A stretch of 64,000 bases of DNA from Vicingaceae bacterium (GCA_028245195.1 JAOKCF010000001.1:416326-480325); one strand, 5' to 3'; shown: positions 46,416-56,092, counted from the first letter of the stretch. The notes: a model not told the origin generated them from the sequence alone. A program made the numbers and translations.

Positions 46416-48243
46416 TTGACGTAATTTTAGGTACTGTTCCGATTAAGTTTCCCTCCAACATTCGCTTTTCTATATGGGGCCTGGTTATAGTGTCCCTTAA
46501 GTATTGTTCAATTAGTAAACCGGCAATTGGAGCAGCCCACCGAGAACCCCAATATCCATTTTCTACGTAAACCGATAGAGCAATTTTTGGATTGTCCTTT
46601 GGTGCAAATGCAATGAACGTCGAATGATCATCTCCGTGAGGGTTTTGAACTGTTCCGGTTTTTCCACAAACTTGTAATGAATCAATTTTGGCCGAAGTTC
46701 CTGTTCCTTTTTCCACAACTTTATACATCGCTTCTACCACCTCATTAAAATACTTCGCCTCAATTCCAGTTTCATTCCTAATAATAGTTGAATCAAATGA
46801 AGTGATTGATTGCCCATTTATTTCCTTTGCGATGTGCGGAGTAATATAGTAGCCCCTATTTGCAATAGCAGTTACCATATTTGCCATTTGCATCGGAGTA
46901 AATCCTAATTCCCCCTGACCTATAGCTAACGATAAGATAGTTGTCGAGTGCCACTTCCCTTTTAAGTAATATCGGTCGTAATAATCTGTTTTTGGAACAA
47001 AACCACTCAACTCATTTGGTAAATCTATCCCTGTTTTCTTACCTAAACCAAAATTTGTAACATAGGTACGCCAAACATTGTAGCCCTTCTCTACTGTAGG
47101 GTAGTGGTCTATAATACTTCTGAATACGTTACAGTAATACGCATTGCAAGAGATTTGAATAGAGAATTCTAAGTTGACTGGAGACCGATGCTGATGGCAT
47201 CCCATTTTTCTGCCACCAAAGCTATATCCCCTGTAGCACGAGTAAAGAATAGAAGGTGTTAATACTTCCTCTTGCAATCCAATTAATGCATTAATGCTTT
47301 TGAAGGTTGACCCAGGCGGATATGCTGCCATCAACGCTCTATTAAACAAAGGCTTTAATGTGTCTTGACTTAGCTTTCCGTAATTCTTTGAACGCTGTCT
47401 ACCTACCAACAAATTAGGATCATAAGTTGGCATACTAATTAATGTCAGTATTTCTCCGGTAGAAGGATCTATAGCAACAATACTTCCTTTTTTGTTTTGC
47501 ATTAATTTTTCCCCGTAGGACTGAAGATCAGCATCAATGGTTAACTTCAAATTACTTCCTGAAACCGCAGTGGTATCAAACGCCCCATCTTGAAACTTCC
47601 CTTTTGGTCGATTAAAGACATCCACCATTTGAACTTCTTGGCCTCGTTTACCGCGAAGCACTTTCTCATAATGCTTTTCAATGCCACTTATTCCAATGTA
47701 GTCACCCGACTTATAATAGGAATCTTTTTCAATAATCTTAGGATTTGCTTCACCCACATAGCCTACCATATGCGCAGCTGTTTGCTTCGGATATGTTCGA
47801 AGTGTTCTAGTTTGCACAAAAAAGCCAGGATAGTTAAAAAGTTGCTCTTGTATTTTGGCGTATGATCGCGCTGAGATTTCTTTCTCAAAAATAGATGCCT
47901 TGTACCTAGAGTAGTTTTTTGCTCTATTAAAGCGCTCATCAAAACCATCTTTCGTCATTTCCAGTAAAACGCAGAACCCGGTTGTATCAAAGTCTTCATC
48001 AATTACTTTTGGTACAACCATTAGGTCATATGCAGCTTCATTGTAAACAAGCAGCGTTCCGTTTCTATCGTATATTAAACCACGAGCAGGATACTTTACA
48101 ATGGTGCGCAAAACGTTATTAGTTGCATCTAACTTATATTGACTGTCGATTACTTGGACGAAAAAAAGTCGGACTAAGAATATGATGCCCACAATTAAGA
48201 AAATTGCACTAATAATAATCCGTCTAGATTCGTATTGCCTCAT
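46402..48243 (-). CDS. mrdA: penicillin-binding protein 2
   Basis: Class B transpeptidase that cross-links side-wall peptidoglycan with RodA. One N-terminal anchor helix. Catalytic motifs: SxxK in PPGSTFKSINAL, SxN in IQISCNAYY and KTG in CGKTGTVQNP. It has the usual 613 residues. Start ATG overlaps the mreD stop by four bases (ATGA-type). Confidence 0.96.
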   Translation of the reverse strand: MRQYESRRIIISAIFLIVGIIFLVRLFFVQVIDSQYKLDATNNVLRTIVKYPARGLIYDRNGTLLVYNEAAYDLMVVPKVIDEDFDTTGFCVLLEMTKDGFDERFNRAKNYSRYKASIFEKEISARSYAKIQEQLFNYPGFFVQTRTLRTYPKQTAAHMVGYVGEANPKIIEKDSYYKSGDYIGISGIEKHYEKVLRGKRGQEVQMVDVFNRPKGKFQDGAFDTTAVSGSNLKLTIDADLQSYGEKLMQNKKGSIVAIDPSTGEILTLISMPTYDPNLLVGRQRSKNYGKLSQDTLKPLFNRALMAAYPPGSTFKSINALIGLQEEVLTPSILYSCYRGYSFGGRKMGCHQHRSPVNLEFSIQISCNAYYCNVFRSIIDHYPTVEKGYNVWRTYVTNFGLGKKTGIDLPNELSGFVPKTDYYDRYYLKGKWHSTTILSLAIGQGELGFTPMQMANMVTAIANRGYYITPHIAKEINGQSITSFDSTIIRNETGIEAKYFNEVVEAMYKVVEKGTGTSAKIDSLQVCGKTGTVQNPHGDDHSTFIAFAPKDNPKIALSVYVENGYWGSRWAAPIAGLLIEQYLRDTITRPHIEKRMLEGNLIGTVPKITSNEGK

Positions 48244-48758
48244 CTTCTATCTTCAGAGTTTGAACTAAAAACTTGAACTAAAATAATCATCACAAGGCTG
48301 AAAATATTACTTGCTAGAGCTCTCCCTAGGGTATCGAAAAATTCGGAGAACCTAAATACTTCAACAAAAAACAAAAACGAATGATGCAGAAATACACAGA
48401 TAGTTGCATATTGTAGAAACCAAGACCACCCTAAACCACCTGCCGTAGGCGAAACGTTCAATTCATAACCATCTCTTGGCGCAAGTAAATTCAACAAATA
48501 CGGACGAACAAAACCTAGAAAAACACAAGCAGATGCGTGCATCCCCATGGTATCTGTAAATACATCTATACTTAATCCCAGCAAAAAAGAAATTCCCAAT
48601 ACCAAAGCCTTGTTCCATTCAATTGGCAACCAAAGAATAAATAAAATATAGAGGTAAGGATTGATTGTACCTCCTAGTTGAATATTGTTTAAAATAAGCA
48701 CTTGGAACAATACAAAAACAATGAACTGAAGCGGATATGTCACAAAAGTCTTAATCAT
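48240..48758 (-). CDS. mreD: rod shape-determining protein MreD
   Basis: Small membrane protein of the elongasome with about five helices (172 residues), found in its standard place between mreC and mrdA. Sequence conservation is low in this family, so the call rests on helices, size and position. It overlaps mreC by eight bases and mrdA by four. Confidence 0.88.
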   Translation of the reverse strand: MIKTFVTYPLQFIVFVLFQVLILNNIQLGGTINPYLYILFILWLPIEWNKALVLGISFLLGLSIDVFTDTMGMHASACVFLGFVRPYLLNLLAPRDGYELNVSPTAGGLGWSWFLQYATICVFLHHSFLFFVEVFRFSEFFDTLGRALASNIFSLVMIILVQVFSSNSEDRR

Positions 48759-49587
48759 TGGCGTTCTCCCTCCCTGATTCTAAATTTTTTACTTCCATTG
48801 AAGTATTATTATTCACTACGTAAACATATGTTAATTGCCTAAAATCATTAAGCAGTTGCATTTGTATCTTGTAAAAGTTCTCTCCCTCCGGAGCTTCGAA
48901 AGTCTTGATAAGCGCTGTCGGCAACCCTTCAGGAAAAATACTAGAATAACCACTTGTAACTACAGTATCCCCCTCAGTCAAAAAAACATGATTTGGTATA
49001 TCTTTCAAACCCGTCAATCGATAATCTTCCCCATCCCATTGCATGGAACCAAAGTAGGCGGACTTTTTTAGCTTAACACTAATTTTAGACTCCCTGTGCA
49101 GCACGGAAACCACTGAAGAATAATTGGCTGACACATCTTTTACAACACCTACTACTCCACTTGGCCCAATAACTCCCATTCCATTCTGAACTCCATTGTT
49201 AAAGCCTATACTTAACGTTAAATAGTTGTTCTGTCTATGGGTAGAGTTATTAATCACCTTAGCCTTTGTATAAAGATACTTGCGTTTGTAGATGGTATCT
49301 TTAACAATTATATTTTCACCAAACACCCGGACAAAACTACCTAATTGATTCTCCCTTAGTAGCCTATTTTCATTGCTCAAATCATCGTTAACTTCTTTTA
49401 AATTGACGTATTCTGTCAAGTCAGAGTATTTAGTATAAATACCTCCAGCAACTTTATTAGTAGAGTTTAAAAAAGAAGACCCTTGAAAATGATTATTCTT
49501 TAAAATAAGGTAGAAAGCTAAAGCCTCCATACCTACAAAGAGGAAAAAAAACGAATACTTCCGAATGAAGGTGATTAAGTTTCGCAT
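48751..49587 (-). CDS. mreC: rod shape-determining protein MreC
   Basis: Periplasmic elongasome protein: one N-terminal helix (about 12-28), a coiled-coil (about 55-80: YVNLKEVNDDLSNENRLLRE) and a beta domain with the family segments NGVQNGMGVIGPSGVVGVVKDVS and GDTVVTSGYSSIFPEGLP. It is 278 residues long and 15 bases downstream of mreB. Confidence 0.94.
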   Translation of the reverse strand: MRNLITFIRKYSFFFLFVGMEALAFYLILKNNHFQGSSFLNSTNKVAGGIYTKYSDLTEYVNLKEVNDDLSNENRLLRENQLGSFVRVFGENIIVKDTIYKRKYLYTKAKVINNSTHRQNNYLTLSIGFNNGVQNGMGVIGPSGVVGVVKDVSANYSSVVSVLHRESKISVKLKKSAYFGSMQWDGEDYRLTGLKDIPNHVFLTEGDTVVTSGYSSIFPEGLPTALIKTFEAPEGENFYKIQMQLLNDFRQLTYVYVVNNNTSMEVKNLESGRENAND

Positions 49588-49602
49588 GTCCTCGTTATGC
49601 TA

Positions 49603-50628
49603 TTAATTTCTAATCAAAAACGGCAGTTTAGCTGAGTTTTTTAATGCAATTCCTGTTCCTCTTGCCACTGCTCTAAGCGGATCTTCAGCAACGTGAACAG
49701 GTAGTTTTGTTTTCAATGATATTCGTTTATCTAAACCTCTGAGCAATGACCCGCCTCCTGCTAAGTACAACCCTGTTCTGTAAATATCCGCAGAAAGCTC
49801 TGGAGGAGTCATTTCTAGTGCATTTAAAATTGCCGCCTCAATTTTGGTAATTGATTTATCCAATGCATGAGCAATTTCAACGTATGAAACCTTAATCTCT
49901 TTAGGTGTTCCCGTCATTAAATCACGCCCCTGAATTGGGTAATCGTCTGGTGGATTATCTAATTCTGGCAAAGCCGAACCAACTTCAATTTTTATTCTCT
50001 CAGCAGAGCGTTCACCAATCAACAGATTATGCTGGCGACGCATGTAATCAACAATGTCATTGGTAAAATCATCTCCAGCAACTCGAATTGACTTATCACA
50101 AACTATTCCTCCTAGTGCGATTACAGCAATTTCTGAAGTCCCTCCCCCAATGTCGATAATCATATTACCCATCGGTTCCAAAACATCAATTCCAATACCA
50201 ATAGCTGCTGCCATTGGCTCATGAATCAAATACACTTCTTTGCCTCCTGCATGCTCTGCAGAATCTTTTACGGCTCTTTTTTCTACCTCGGTAATTCCAG
50301 AAGGAATACAAATCACCATTTTCAATGATGGATTGAAAAAACGCTTCTTTTGATTGATCATCTTAATCATTCCACGAATCATGTATTCTGCTGCTTGAAA
50401 ATCAGCAATCACTCCATCTTTCAATGGGCGAATAGTCTTAATCTCTTCGTGGGTTTTTCCATGCATTTGCATGGCTTTTTTTCCAACAGCAATTACCTTT
50501 CCTGAACTTCTTTCGATGGCAACTATAGAAGGCTCATCCACTACAACTTTGTCATTGTGAATTACCAACGTATTTGCAGTACCTAAGTCAATTGCAATTT
50601 CTTGCGTAAAAAAATCAAAGAATCCCAT
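49603..50628 (-). CDS. mreB: rod shape-determining actin-like protein MreB
   Basis: Actin-fold ATPase that directs side-wall growth. Phosphate 1 motif DLGTANTLV, EPMAAAIGIG and phosphate 2 motif MIIDIGGGTSEIAVI, and the adenosine motif LAGGGSLLRGL are clear. It is 341 residues long, the standard size. The gene is five bases downstream of purH, so the shape operon is read with a purine gene. Confidence 0.97.
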   Translation of the reverse strand: MGFFDFFTQEIAIDLGTANTLVIHNDKVVVDEPSIVAIERSSGKVIAVGKKAMQMHGKTHEEIKTIRPLKDGVIADFQAAEYMIRGMIKMINQKKRFFNPSLKMVICIPSGITEVEKRAVKDSAEHAGGKEVYLIHEPMAAAIGIGIDVLEPMGNMIIDIGGGTSEIAVIALGGIVCDKSIRVAGDDFTNDIVDYMRRQHNLLIGERSAERIKIEVGSALPELDNPPDDYPIQGRDLMTGTPKEIKVSYVEIAHALDKSITKIEAAILNALEMTPPELSADIYRTGLYLAGGGSLLRGLDKRISLKTKLPVHVAEDPLRAVARGTGIALKNSAKLPFLIRN

Positions 50629-50633
50629 ACTTT

Positions 50634-52166
50634 TTAATGTTTAAAGTGGCGAACACCGGTAAATACCATTTTTAAATAGTTGTTGTTGCAGTAATCGATA
50701 GACAATTGATCTTTAATAGATCCGCCTGGTTGAACTACTGCAGTAATCCCTGCATTTTTTGCCAATTCCACACAATCGGGGAATGGGAAAAATGCATCAG
50801 ATGCCATGACAGCACCTGTTAAATCAAACCCAAAATGCTTGGCTTTTACCACTGCTTGCTGCAACGCATCAACTCTTGATGTTTGCCCTGTTCCGCTTGC
50901 CAGTAGCTGCCCATGTTTTACAAAAGCAATCGCATTTGACTTTGTATTCTTTACCAATTTAGCTGCAAAAACTAAATCGTCTTTTTCTTCTTCTGTTGGC
51001 TCTAACTTCGTTGCTGTTGCAAAGTCCGCTTTTGTTTCAGTTTGTGAATCCTTATCTTGCACTAAGTAACCATTCAAAGCAGTTCTGACTGTTTTCTTAG
51101 CCATTTCGACTTCGTTCTGCCGCAGAATAATTCTATTCTTTTTGCCTTTCAACACCTCCAGAGCTTCAACTTCATATGACGGGGCAATTACCACCTCGCA
51201 AAATAGCGAATGAATTTGTTCCGCTGTTGCAACATCAATCGTATCATTTGCAATTAAAACTCCTCCAAATGCTGAAACAGGATCTCCTGCCAATGCTGCA
51301 GCATATGCGCTAGACATGCTTTTTCTAGTAGCAATTCCACAAGCGTTGTTATGCTTTAGAACTGCGAACGTCGGGTCGTCATTTTTAAATTCGGCGATCA
51401 AATTTACAGCTGCATCAACATCCAATAAATTATTGTAAGACAATTCTTTACCGTGCAATTTTTCAAACATTGCATTCAAATCACCATAAAAAGTTCCCTT
51501 TTGATGAGGATTTTCTCCGTATCGCAATGTAGCAGTTTCCCTTTCACTTAATTTCAACGACTCCGTCTCACCTTCAGCATTGAAGTAATCAAATATCTTA
51601 GAATCGTAGTGCGACGAAATATCGAATGCTTTTCTTGCCATTGCTTTTCGATCCGCTTTATTTGTTTCTCCACCTTTTTCTTCCAGCAAAGTCAATACTT
51701 CTGAATATTGCTCCCTTGAGGATACGGTTAAAACATCATCAAAGTTTTTAGCAGCTGCTCGAATCAGTGAAATTCCTCCAATATCAATCTTTTCAATAAT
51801 TTCAGCTTCCGAACCTCCACTTGCAAGCGTTTCTTCAAACGGGTACAGGTCAACGATTACCAAGTCAAACTCAGGAATTTCGTATTCCGCCAAGTGCTTC
51901 TCATCTTCTGCTAAACCTCTTCTGCTCAAAATTCCTCCAAACACTTTTGGGTGCAATGTTTTTACTCTGCCACCCAAAATAGAAGGGTAAGAAGTAAGGT
52001 CTTCAACCCTATGAATGTTAATACCTAAACTTTCAAGGTGCTTTTGAGTTCCGCCAGTTGAGTAAATATTTACTCCAAGCTTTTGCAGCTGCATCGCAAT
52101 GGCATCTAGACCATCTTTGTAAAATACTGATATTAAAGCGTTTTTTATTGTTTTTTTATCTGACAT
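50634..52166 (-). CDS. purH: bifunctional AICAR transformylase/IMP cyclohydrolase
   Basis: Catalyses the last two steps of IMP synthesis. The N-terminal cyclohydrolase (MGS-like) domain holds YSTGGTQKHLES and ILGGRVKTLHPKVFGGIL; the C-terminal transformylase has the catalytic Lys-His in LKHNNACGIA and the DAFFPFPD motif. It is 510 residues long. It is the first gene of the operon purH-mreBCD-mrdA-rodA. Confidence 0.97.
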   Translation of the reverse strand: MSDKKTIKNALISVFYKDGLDAIAMQLQKLGVNIYSTGGTQKHLESLGINIHRVEDLTSYPSILGGRVKTLHPKVFGGILSRRGLAEDEKHLAEYEIPEFDLVIVDLYPFEETLASGGSEAEIIEKIDIGGISLIRAAAKNFDDVLTVSSREQYSEVLTLLEEKGGETNKADRKAMARKAFDISSHYDSKIFDYFNAEGETESLKLSERETATLRYGENPHQKGTFYGDLNAMFEKLHGKELSYNNLLDVDAAVNLIAEFKNDDPTFAVLKHNNACGIATRKSMSSAYAAALAGDPVSAFGGVLIANDTIDVATAEQIHSLFCEVVIAPSYEVEALEVLKGKKNRIILRQNEVEMAKKTVRTALNGYLVQDKDSQTETKADFATATKLEPTEEEKDDLVFAAKLVKNTKSNAIAFVKHGQLLASGTGQTSRVDALQQAVVKAKHFGFDLTGAVMASDAFFPFPDCVELAKNAGITAVVQPGGSIKDQLSIDYCNNNYLKMVFTGVRHFKH

Positions 52167-52505
52167 GAAGGAATTTGCTTATCCTAACAAGGTTAACGAT
52201 TATCTCAAAAGTGTGAAAGGGTTTAACGTGTATTTCGTAAGAAGAAATGAACAATTTGAAAGAGTTATTAACTAAGTAATTAATGTAGCGTGTGGAATGT
52301 GGAATTGAAAGTGAAAAATGGTTGAAAAATATTCAGAATACAAGATTAAATTTTGATAATTACGCTTGCTTTAAATACAAATCTTACAATTTCAAAGATT
52401 GAATTCAAAATTCCTTTTCAATTGTTTCTTAAAAATCCTTTTTAAACCTTATGCTTTGTTAACGAAACATAGTAACCAGTAGATTAACTTCTACTTTCAT
52501 TTTAA
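52167..52505. other. AT-rich intergenic stretch with no gene seen
   Basis: Separates divergent purH and the peptidase-like gene. No reading frame, RNA or strong hairpin was recognised. It must hold the purH promoter, but I found no clear TAnnTTTG copy in the right orientation. Confidence 0.5.
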
Positions 52506-52643
52506 AATACGTGGTGCCATGAAAAAGAAGAAGTTATAACGGAAGAAAAAGAAACTTTCATTCCGCAAAACACTCAGAATCCTAACAATCAAATTATTCA
52601 GGTTGAGCGTTCGTTCTTTTTTGCAACTTACGGCCCTGAAAAA

Positions 52644-53639
52644 TTGGTGGTTGCCGACTTTGCCTCAAACTACGTCAACGCCATGTATGACTCGAGTAGA
52701 GAATACCGCAACAGCCAGTGGGACTCCAAAATCCTTACCGACCAGCAAGATTTTTTCTTACAAGGGGAGTTTGAAAAAGGGTTTCTGATTCAAAATAGCC
52801 CACAAATTCTTAGAATTTGGGCAACCGAAAACCAACAGTATGAGGCAAAGCTCGCCATTGGGCAAAATGGTTTCATTTACAAAATAATGAACCTTACGGT
52901 TGCATTTGACGGATTAAATCGACCCTATTTTATCGATCAATTAGGTGAAAACTTAATCGCTTTTGATAAAAATAGCTTTAAAACCATTGAATTCTTATAC
53001 TCGCCAAAAGCAACAAAAAACAATGTATTGGAACAAAAAATGGCCTATTTATTTAAAAAAGCGAACAAAAGACCAAAAATCACCGTTTTGCAATATTTAA
53101 AAAATTATTGCGATGTATTGGATTTTGATTACATACCATTTTTGACCTACGATGCACAGACTGGCGGAATTGCCATGTCGCAAGAAAATATTTTAGTCTC
53201 AGCCAACAACTTTCCATACTATCCGAATGAATTGGTGCACTTATACACAGTAGATTTTAATCCTCATTATTGGTTTAACGAAGTCTGTGCAACCTATACA
53301 GGTGGCTCAGTTGAATATCCTTTTGAATCCCATTTGAAAAAAACCGCATCTCAGATGGATAGCTTAAGCATTTCAAGCCTTCCGGAAAACAAAAAACTAG
53401 ATGATGATACCAGTTTCAAATATGCTCTAGGCGGCCTGTTTTGCAAATTAGCCATGAAAGAATATGGAGGTAAAAAAAGCTTGCTCACACTGCTTATATC
53501 CGGAAAAACAGAGGAAGACTTCCACGCTGCCTTAAAAAATATATTTGGAATTGACAAAGAGGATTACGATTCCTTCGTTAGAGAGAATTTGGAGAAATAT
53601 AAGTCTAATGATGATATAGGAAAGAAAGTTAAAAGTTGA
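52644..53639 (+). CDS. degenerate zinc-peptidase-like protein with lost N-terminus
   Basis: Looks like a gluzincin peptidase homologue of Bacteroidota, but the zinc motif is altered: NELVH (Asn195 to His199) in place of HExxH, followed by PHYWFNEVCATYTGGS, which matches the usual downstream Glu ligand helix. Loss of the first His should prevent normal zinc binding. The frame is open upstream to 52506 (…TWCHEKEEVITEEKET…, with a Cys like a lipoprotein's) but has no ATG; TTG 52644 is the first start codon. ATG 52519 in another frame gives only MKKKKL then stop. The export signal therefore seems deleted. Confidence 0.55.
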   Translation: MVVADFASNYVNAMYDSSREYRNSQWDSKILTDQQDFFLQGEFEKGFLIQNSPQILRIWATENQQYEAKLAIGQNGFIYKIMNLTVAFDGLNRPYFIDQLGENLIAFDKNSFKTIEFLYSPKATKNNVLEQKMAYLFKKANKRPKITVLQYLKNYCDVLDFDYIPFLTYDAQTGGIAMSQENILVSANNFPYYPNELVHLYTVDFNPHYWFNEVCATYTGGSVEYPFESHLKKTASQMDSLSISSLPENKKLDDDTSFKYALGGLFCKLAMKEYGGKKSLLTLLISGKTEEDFHAALKNIFGIDKEDYDSFVRENLEKYKSNDDIGKKVKS

Positions 53640-53817
53640 CTTAAGGATGAAAGTCTAAAGATTAAGGTTAAGCAATGTAACATTTGCCCTTACCTTTCAT
53701 CCTTCATCTTTTATCCTTCACCAGACTTCTCCCTCAGTATTTCACATTTCTCATTATTTTATAAACGGTACTGCGAAAACATTTTACTTCGCTTAACTTG
53801 GCACTTTAAACAACGGA

Positions 53818-55059
53818 ATGCTCTACCTACGATTATTAAAAGAAAGCTTACTTTTTGCAATTGACTCACTTGTTGTCAATAAACTGCGAACCATTCTTTC
53901 TTTACTGGGCATCACCATTGGCATTTTTGCAATGGTTTCAGTGTTTACCATGGTAGATTCATTAGAGAACAACATACGCAGCAGCATTTCAAGTTTGGGC
54001 GATAATGTAATTTACGTAGCTCAAATGCCATGGGATTTTGACCCTAATCAAGCTTGGTGGGATTACATCCGTCGTCCTCAGCCAGATTTAGATGAATTCA
54101 AAATGCTAAAAAAGCAACTTCAAAATGCTGAATCAATCGCAATGGTTGTTGGAGGCTCGAATACTGTTAAATATAAGAATAACTCCATAGACCGAGTGGA
54201 GGGAAATGGTGTTACCTCTGAATACAATAAAATTTGGGATCTCAAAATTGAAAAGGGGCGTTACATTACAAATTTGGAAAGTAATACCGGCAGACCTGTC
54301 GCTGTAATTGGCGCAGACATTGCCGAATCGCTTTTTGGTGCCGGTAATCCGCTAGGGAAAAAAATCAAAATAAAGGGCCGTAAAGTAGAAGTAATTGGCG
54401 TGATAAAAAAAGAAGGCGAAAGCATGATGGGACAGTCGAATGACCGGAAGATGTTCATGCCGTTGCAATTTGCTCGTAATTTTTACAATCTGAGAAGCAG
54501 AAGTTCCGGAGCAGTTATTATGGTAAAAGCCAAACCAAATGCTTTAGATGCGTTAACGGATGAACTTACAGGCGTAATGCGATCAGTTAGAAAGTTGAAG
54601 CCAAAGATAAAAGATAACTTTGCCCTCAATAAGATGAGTATGATTTCCCAAGGTTTTGACCAAATTTTCGGTGTTATTAACATTTCAGGTTTTGTCATCG
54701 GTATTTTCTCGATTCTTGTTGGAGGATTTAGCATTGCCAACATCATGTTCGTTTCTGTTAAGGAAAGAACCAATCTTATAGGTATTCAAAAATCCTTGGG
54801 CGCGAAAAACTTCTTCATTCTCTTCCAATTTCTGTTTGAGTCTGTGTTTTTGTGTTTAATTGGAGGAGCCGTAGGACTATTTTTTATCTTTCTCGGCACC
54901 TTAGTGATGACTTATATAGTAGACTTTCCAACCAATTTGGGACTAGGTAACATTTTACTAGGCGTTGGACTTTCTGCCGGTATTGGAATTATTGCTGGCA
55001 TTATCCCTTCTTACCAAGCGAGTAGATTAGATCCAGTTGAGGCTATAAGGGCCAATTAA
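53818..55059 (+). CDS. MacB/FtsX-type ABC transporter permease
   Basis: Permease of 413 residues: first helix near 20-40 (NKLRTILSLLGITIGIFAMVS), a periplasmic MacB core domain, then three C-terminal helices (FVIGIFSILVGGFSIANIMFVSVKERT, ending IIAGIIPSYQASRLDPVEAIRAN). Such proteins export peptides, lipoproteins or drugs with a separate ATPase, which is not adjacent here. The adjacent ATPase must be elsewhere. Confidence 0.9.
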   Translation: MLYLRLLKESLLFAIDSLVVNKLRTILSLLGITIGIFAMVSVFTMVDSLENNIRSSISSLGDNVIYVAQMPWDFDPNQAWWDYIRRPQPDLDEFKMLKKQLQNAESIAMVVGGSNTVKYKNNSIDRVEGNGVTSEYNKIWDLKIEKGRYITNLESNTGRPVAVIGADIAESLFGAGNPLGKKIKIKGRKVEVIGVIKKEGESMMGQSNDRKMFMPLQFARNFYNLRSRSSGAVIMVKAKPNALDALTDELTGVMRSVRKLKPKIKDNFALNKMSMISQGFDQIFGVINISGFVIGIFSILVGGFSIANIMFVSVKERTNLIGIQKSLGAKNFFILFQFLFESVFLCLIGGAVGLFFIFLGTLVMTYIVDFPTNLGLGNILLGVGLSAGIGIIAGIIPSYQASRLDPVEAIRAN

Positions 55060-55211
55060 GTGTTAGAAATATAAAATAAAAAGGCTTTCTTTTCGATTTT
55101 AGCAAGCAACAAATAAGATTCCACTTATAACTGATGCATATTTCTTTCGACTTAAGAGAGTTTTAAGGATTTTTTTGAAAAAAACTTTCATTTTTAATTA
55201 AATATAAGTAA

Positions 55212-55239
55212 TTGATTTAAAGTAATTTAAATTACTTTG
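55212..55239 (+). promoter_or_regulatory. putative proteorhodopsin promoter
   Basis: TTG (55212-55214), 17-nt spacer, TTACTTTG (55232-55239), one base from TAnnTTTG. It would leave a leader of about 95 bases before the gene. Confidence 0.5.
55219..55238. promoter_or_regulatory. perfect 20-bp palindrome over the rhodopsin promoter, candidate operator
   Basis: Half site AAAGTAATTT followed directly by its complement. It covers most of the promoter spacer and the -7 element, the position in which a dimeric regulator could act. The composition is AT-rich, so chance contributes, but 20 perfect bases with G/C pairs in symmetric positions is more than expected at random. Confidence 0.5.
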
Positions 55240-55342
55240 AGACCAGTTTATTTTACTTTTTTTAACAAAACGTTGAAGATTGTTAAGCAATTAACGTTCT
55301 TTTTCTTAATATTGGATTCATTAATAACTAATTTAAAAAATT

Positions 55343-56074
55343 ATGGAAAGTTTAAAAATTGCTAGTGACAATTATGTTGCTTTTACGTTCTTTATCGGGA
55401 CAATGGCTATGATGGCCGCATCAGTATTTTTCTTTTTGGAGCTCAACAACACTTCAAAGCAGTGGAGAACCTCGGTTCTTGTTTCAGGCTTAATTACTTT
55501 TATTGCAGCAGTGCATTACTACTACATGAGAAGTTATAATCTTGAGACGGGGGAATCTCCTACATTTTTTCGTTATGTTGATTGGATCTTAACTGTTCCA
55601 TTAATGTGTGTTGAATTTTACTTAATTACAAAAAAAGCAGGTGCGAAAATTGGTTTGCTTTGGAAATTAATATTTGCATCACTAGTTATGTTAGTAACAG
55701 GATATGTCGGTGAAGTTCTAGATAGAGATAACAGTGCACTTTGGGGTGTGCTTTCTGGAGTTGCATACTTCTATATTGTTTACTTAGTTTGGTTTGGAGA
55801 AGTTGCTAAACTTGCTCAAGAAGCAGGTCCTCAAGTAGCAAAAGCTACGAAAATACTTGGTTGGTTTGTATTAGTTGGTTGGGCAATTTATCCTTTAGGT
55901 TACATCCTCGGTACTCCAGGTGGATTATTTGGTATACAATTAGTCTCAGATACTGCAGCGGCACTTAACGCTATGGATATCGTATACAACATTGCAGATG
56001 CAATTAACAAAATCGGTTTCGGTTTAGTTATTTATGCATTAAGCAGATCAGATGATGCAACAGTAAAAGCATAA
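55343..56074 (+). CDS. proteorhodopsin, green-type proton pump
   Basis: Seven-helix retinal protein that pumps protons out of the cell in light. The proton path residues are the DTE set: Asp80 (acceptor), Thr84 and Glu91 (donor) in YVDWILTVPLMCVE. His58 pairs with the acceptor, as in marine proteorhodopsins. Retinal binds Lys223 in ADAINKIGFG. The colour-tuning position is Met88, which gives green absorption. It is 243 residues long with a short N-terminus, which may be cleaved. A terminator follows, then the gene that makes its retinal. Confidence 0.97.
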   Translation: MESLKIASDNYVAFTFFIGTMAMMAASVFFFLELNNTSKQWRTSVLVSGLITFIAAVHYYYMRSYNLETGESPTFFRYVDWILTVPLMCVEFYLITKKAGAKIGLLWKLIFASLVMLVTGYVGEVLDRDNSALWGVLSGVAYFYIVYLVWFGEVAKLAQEAGPQVAKATKILGWFVLVGWAIYPLGYILGTPGGLFGIQLVSDTAAALNAMDIVYNIADAINKIGFGLVIYALSRSDDATVKA

Positions 56075-56092
56075 TCTATATAACAAATATTG

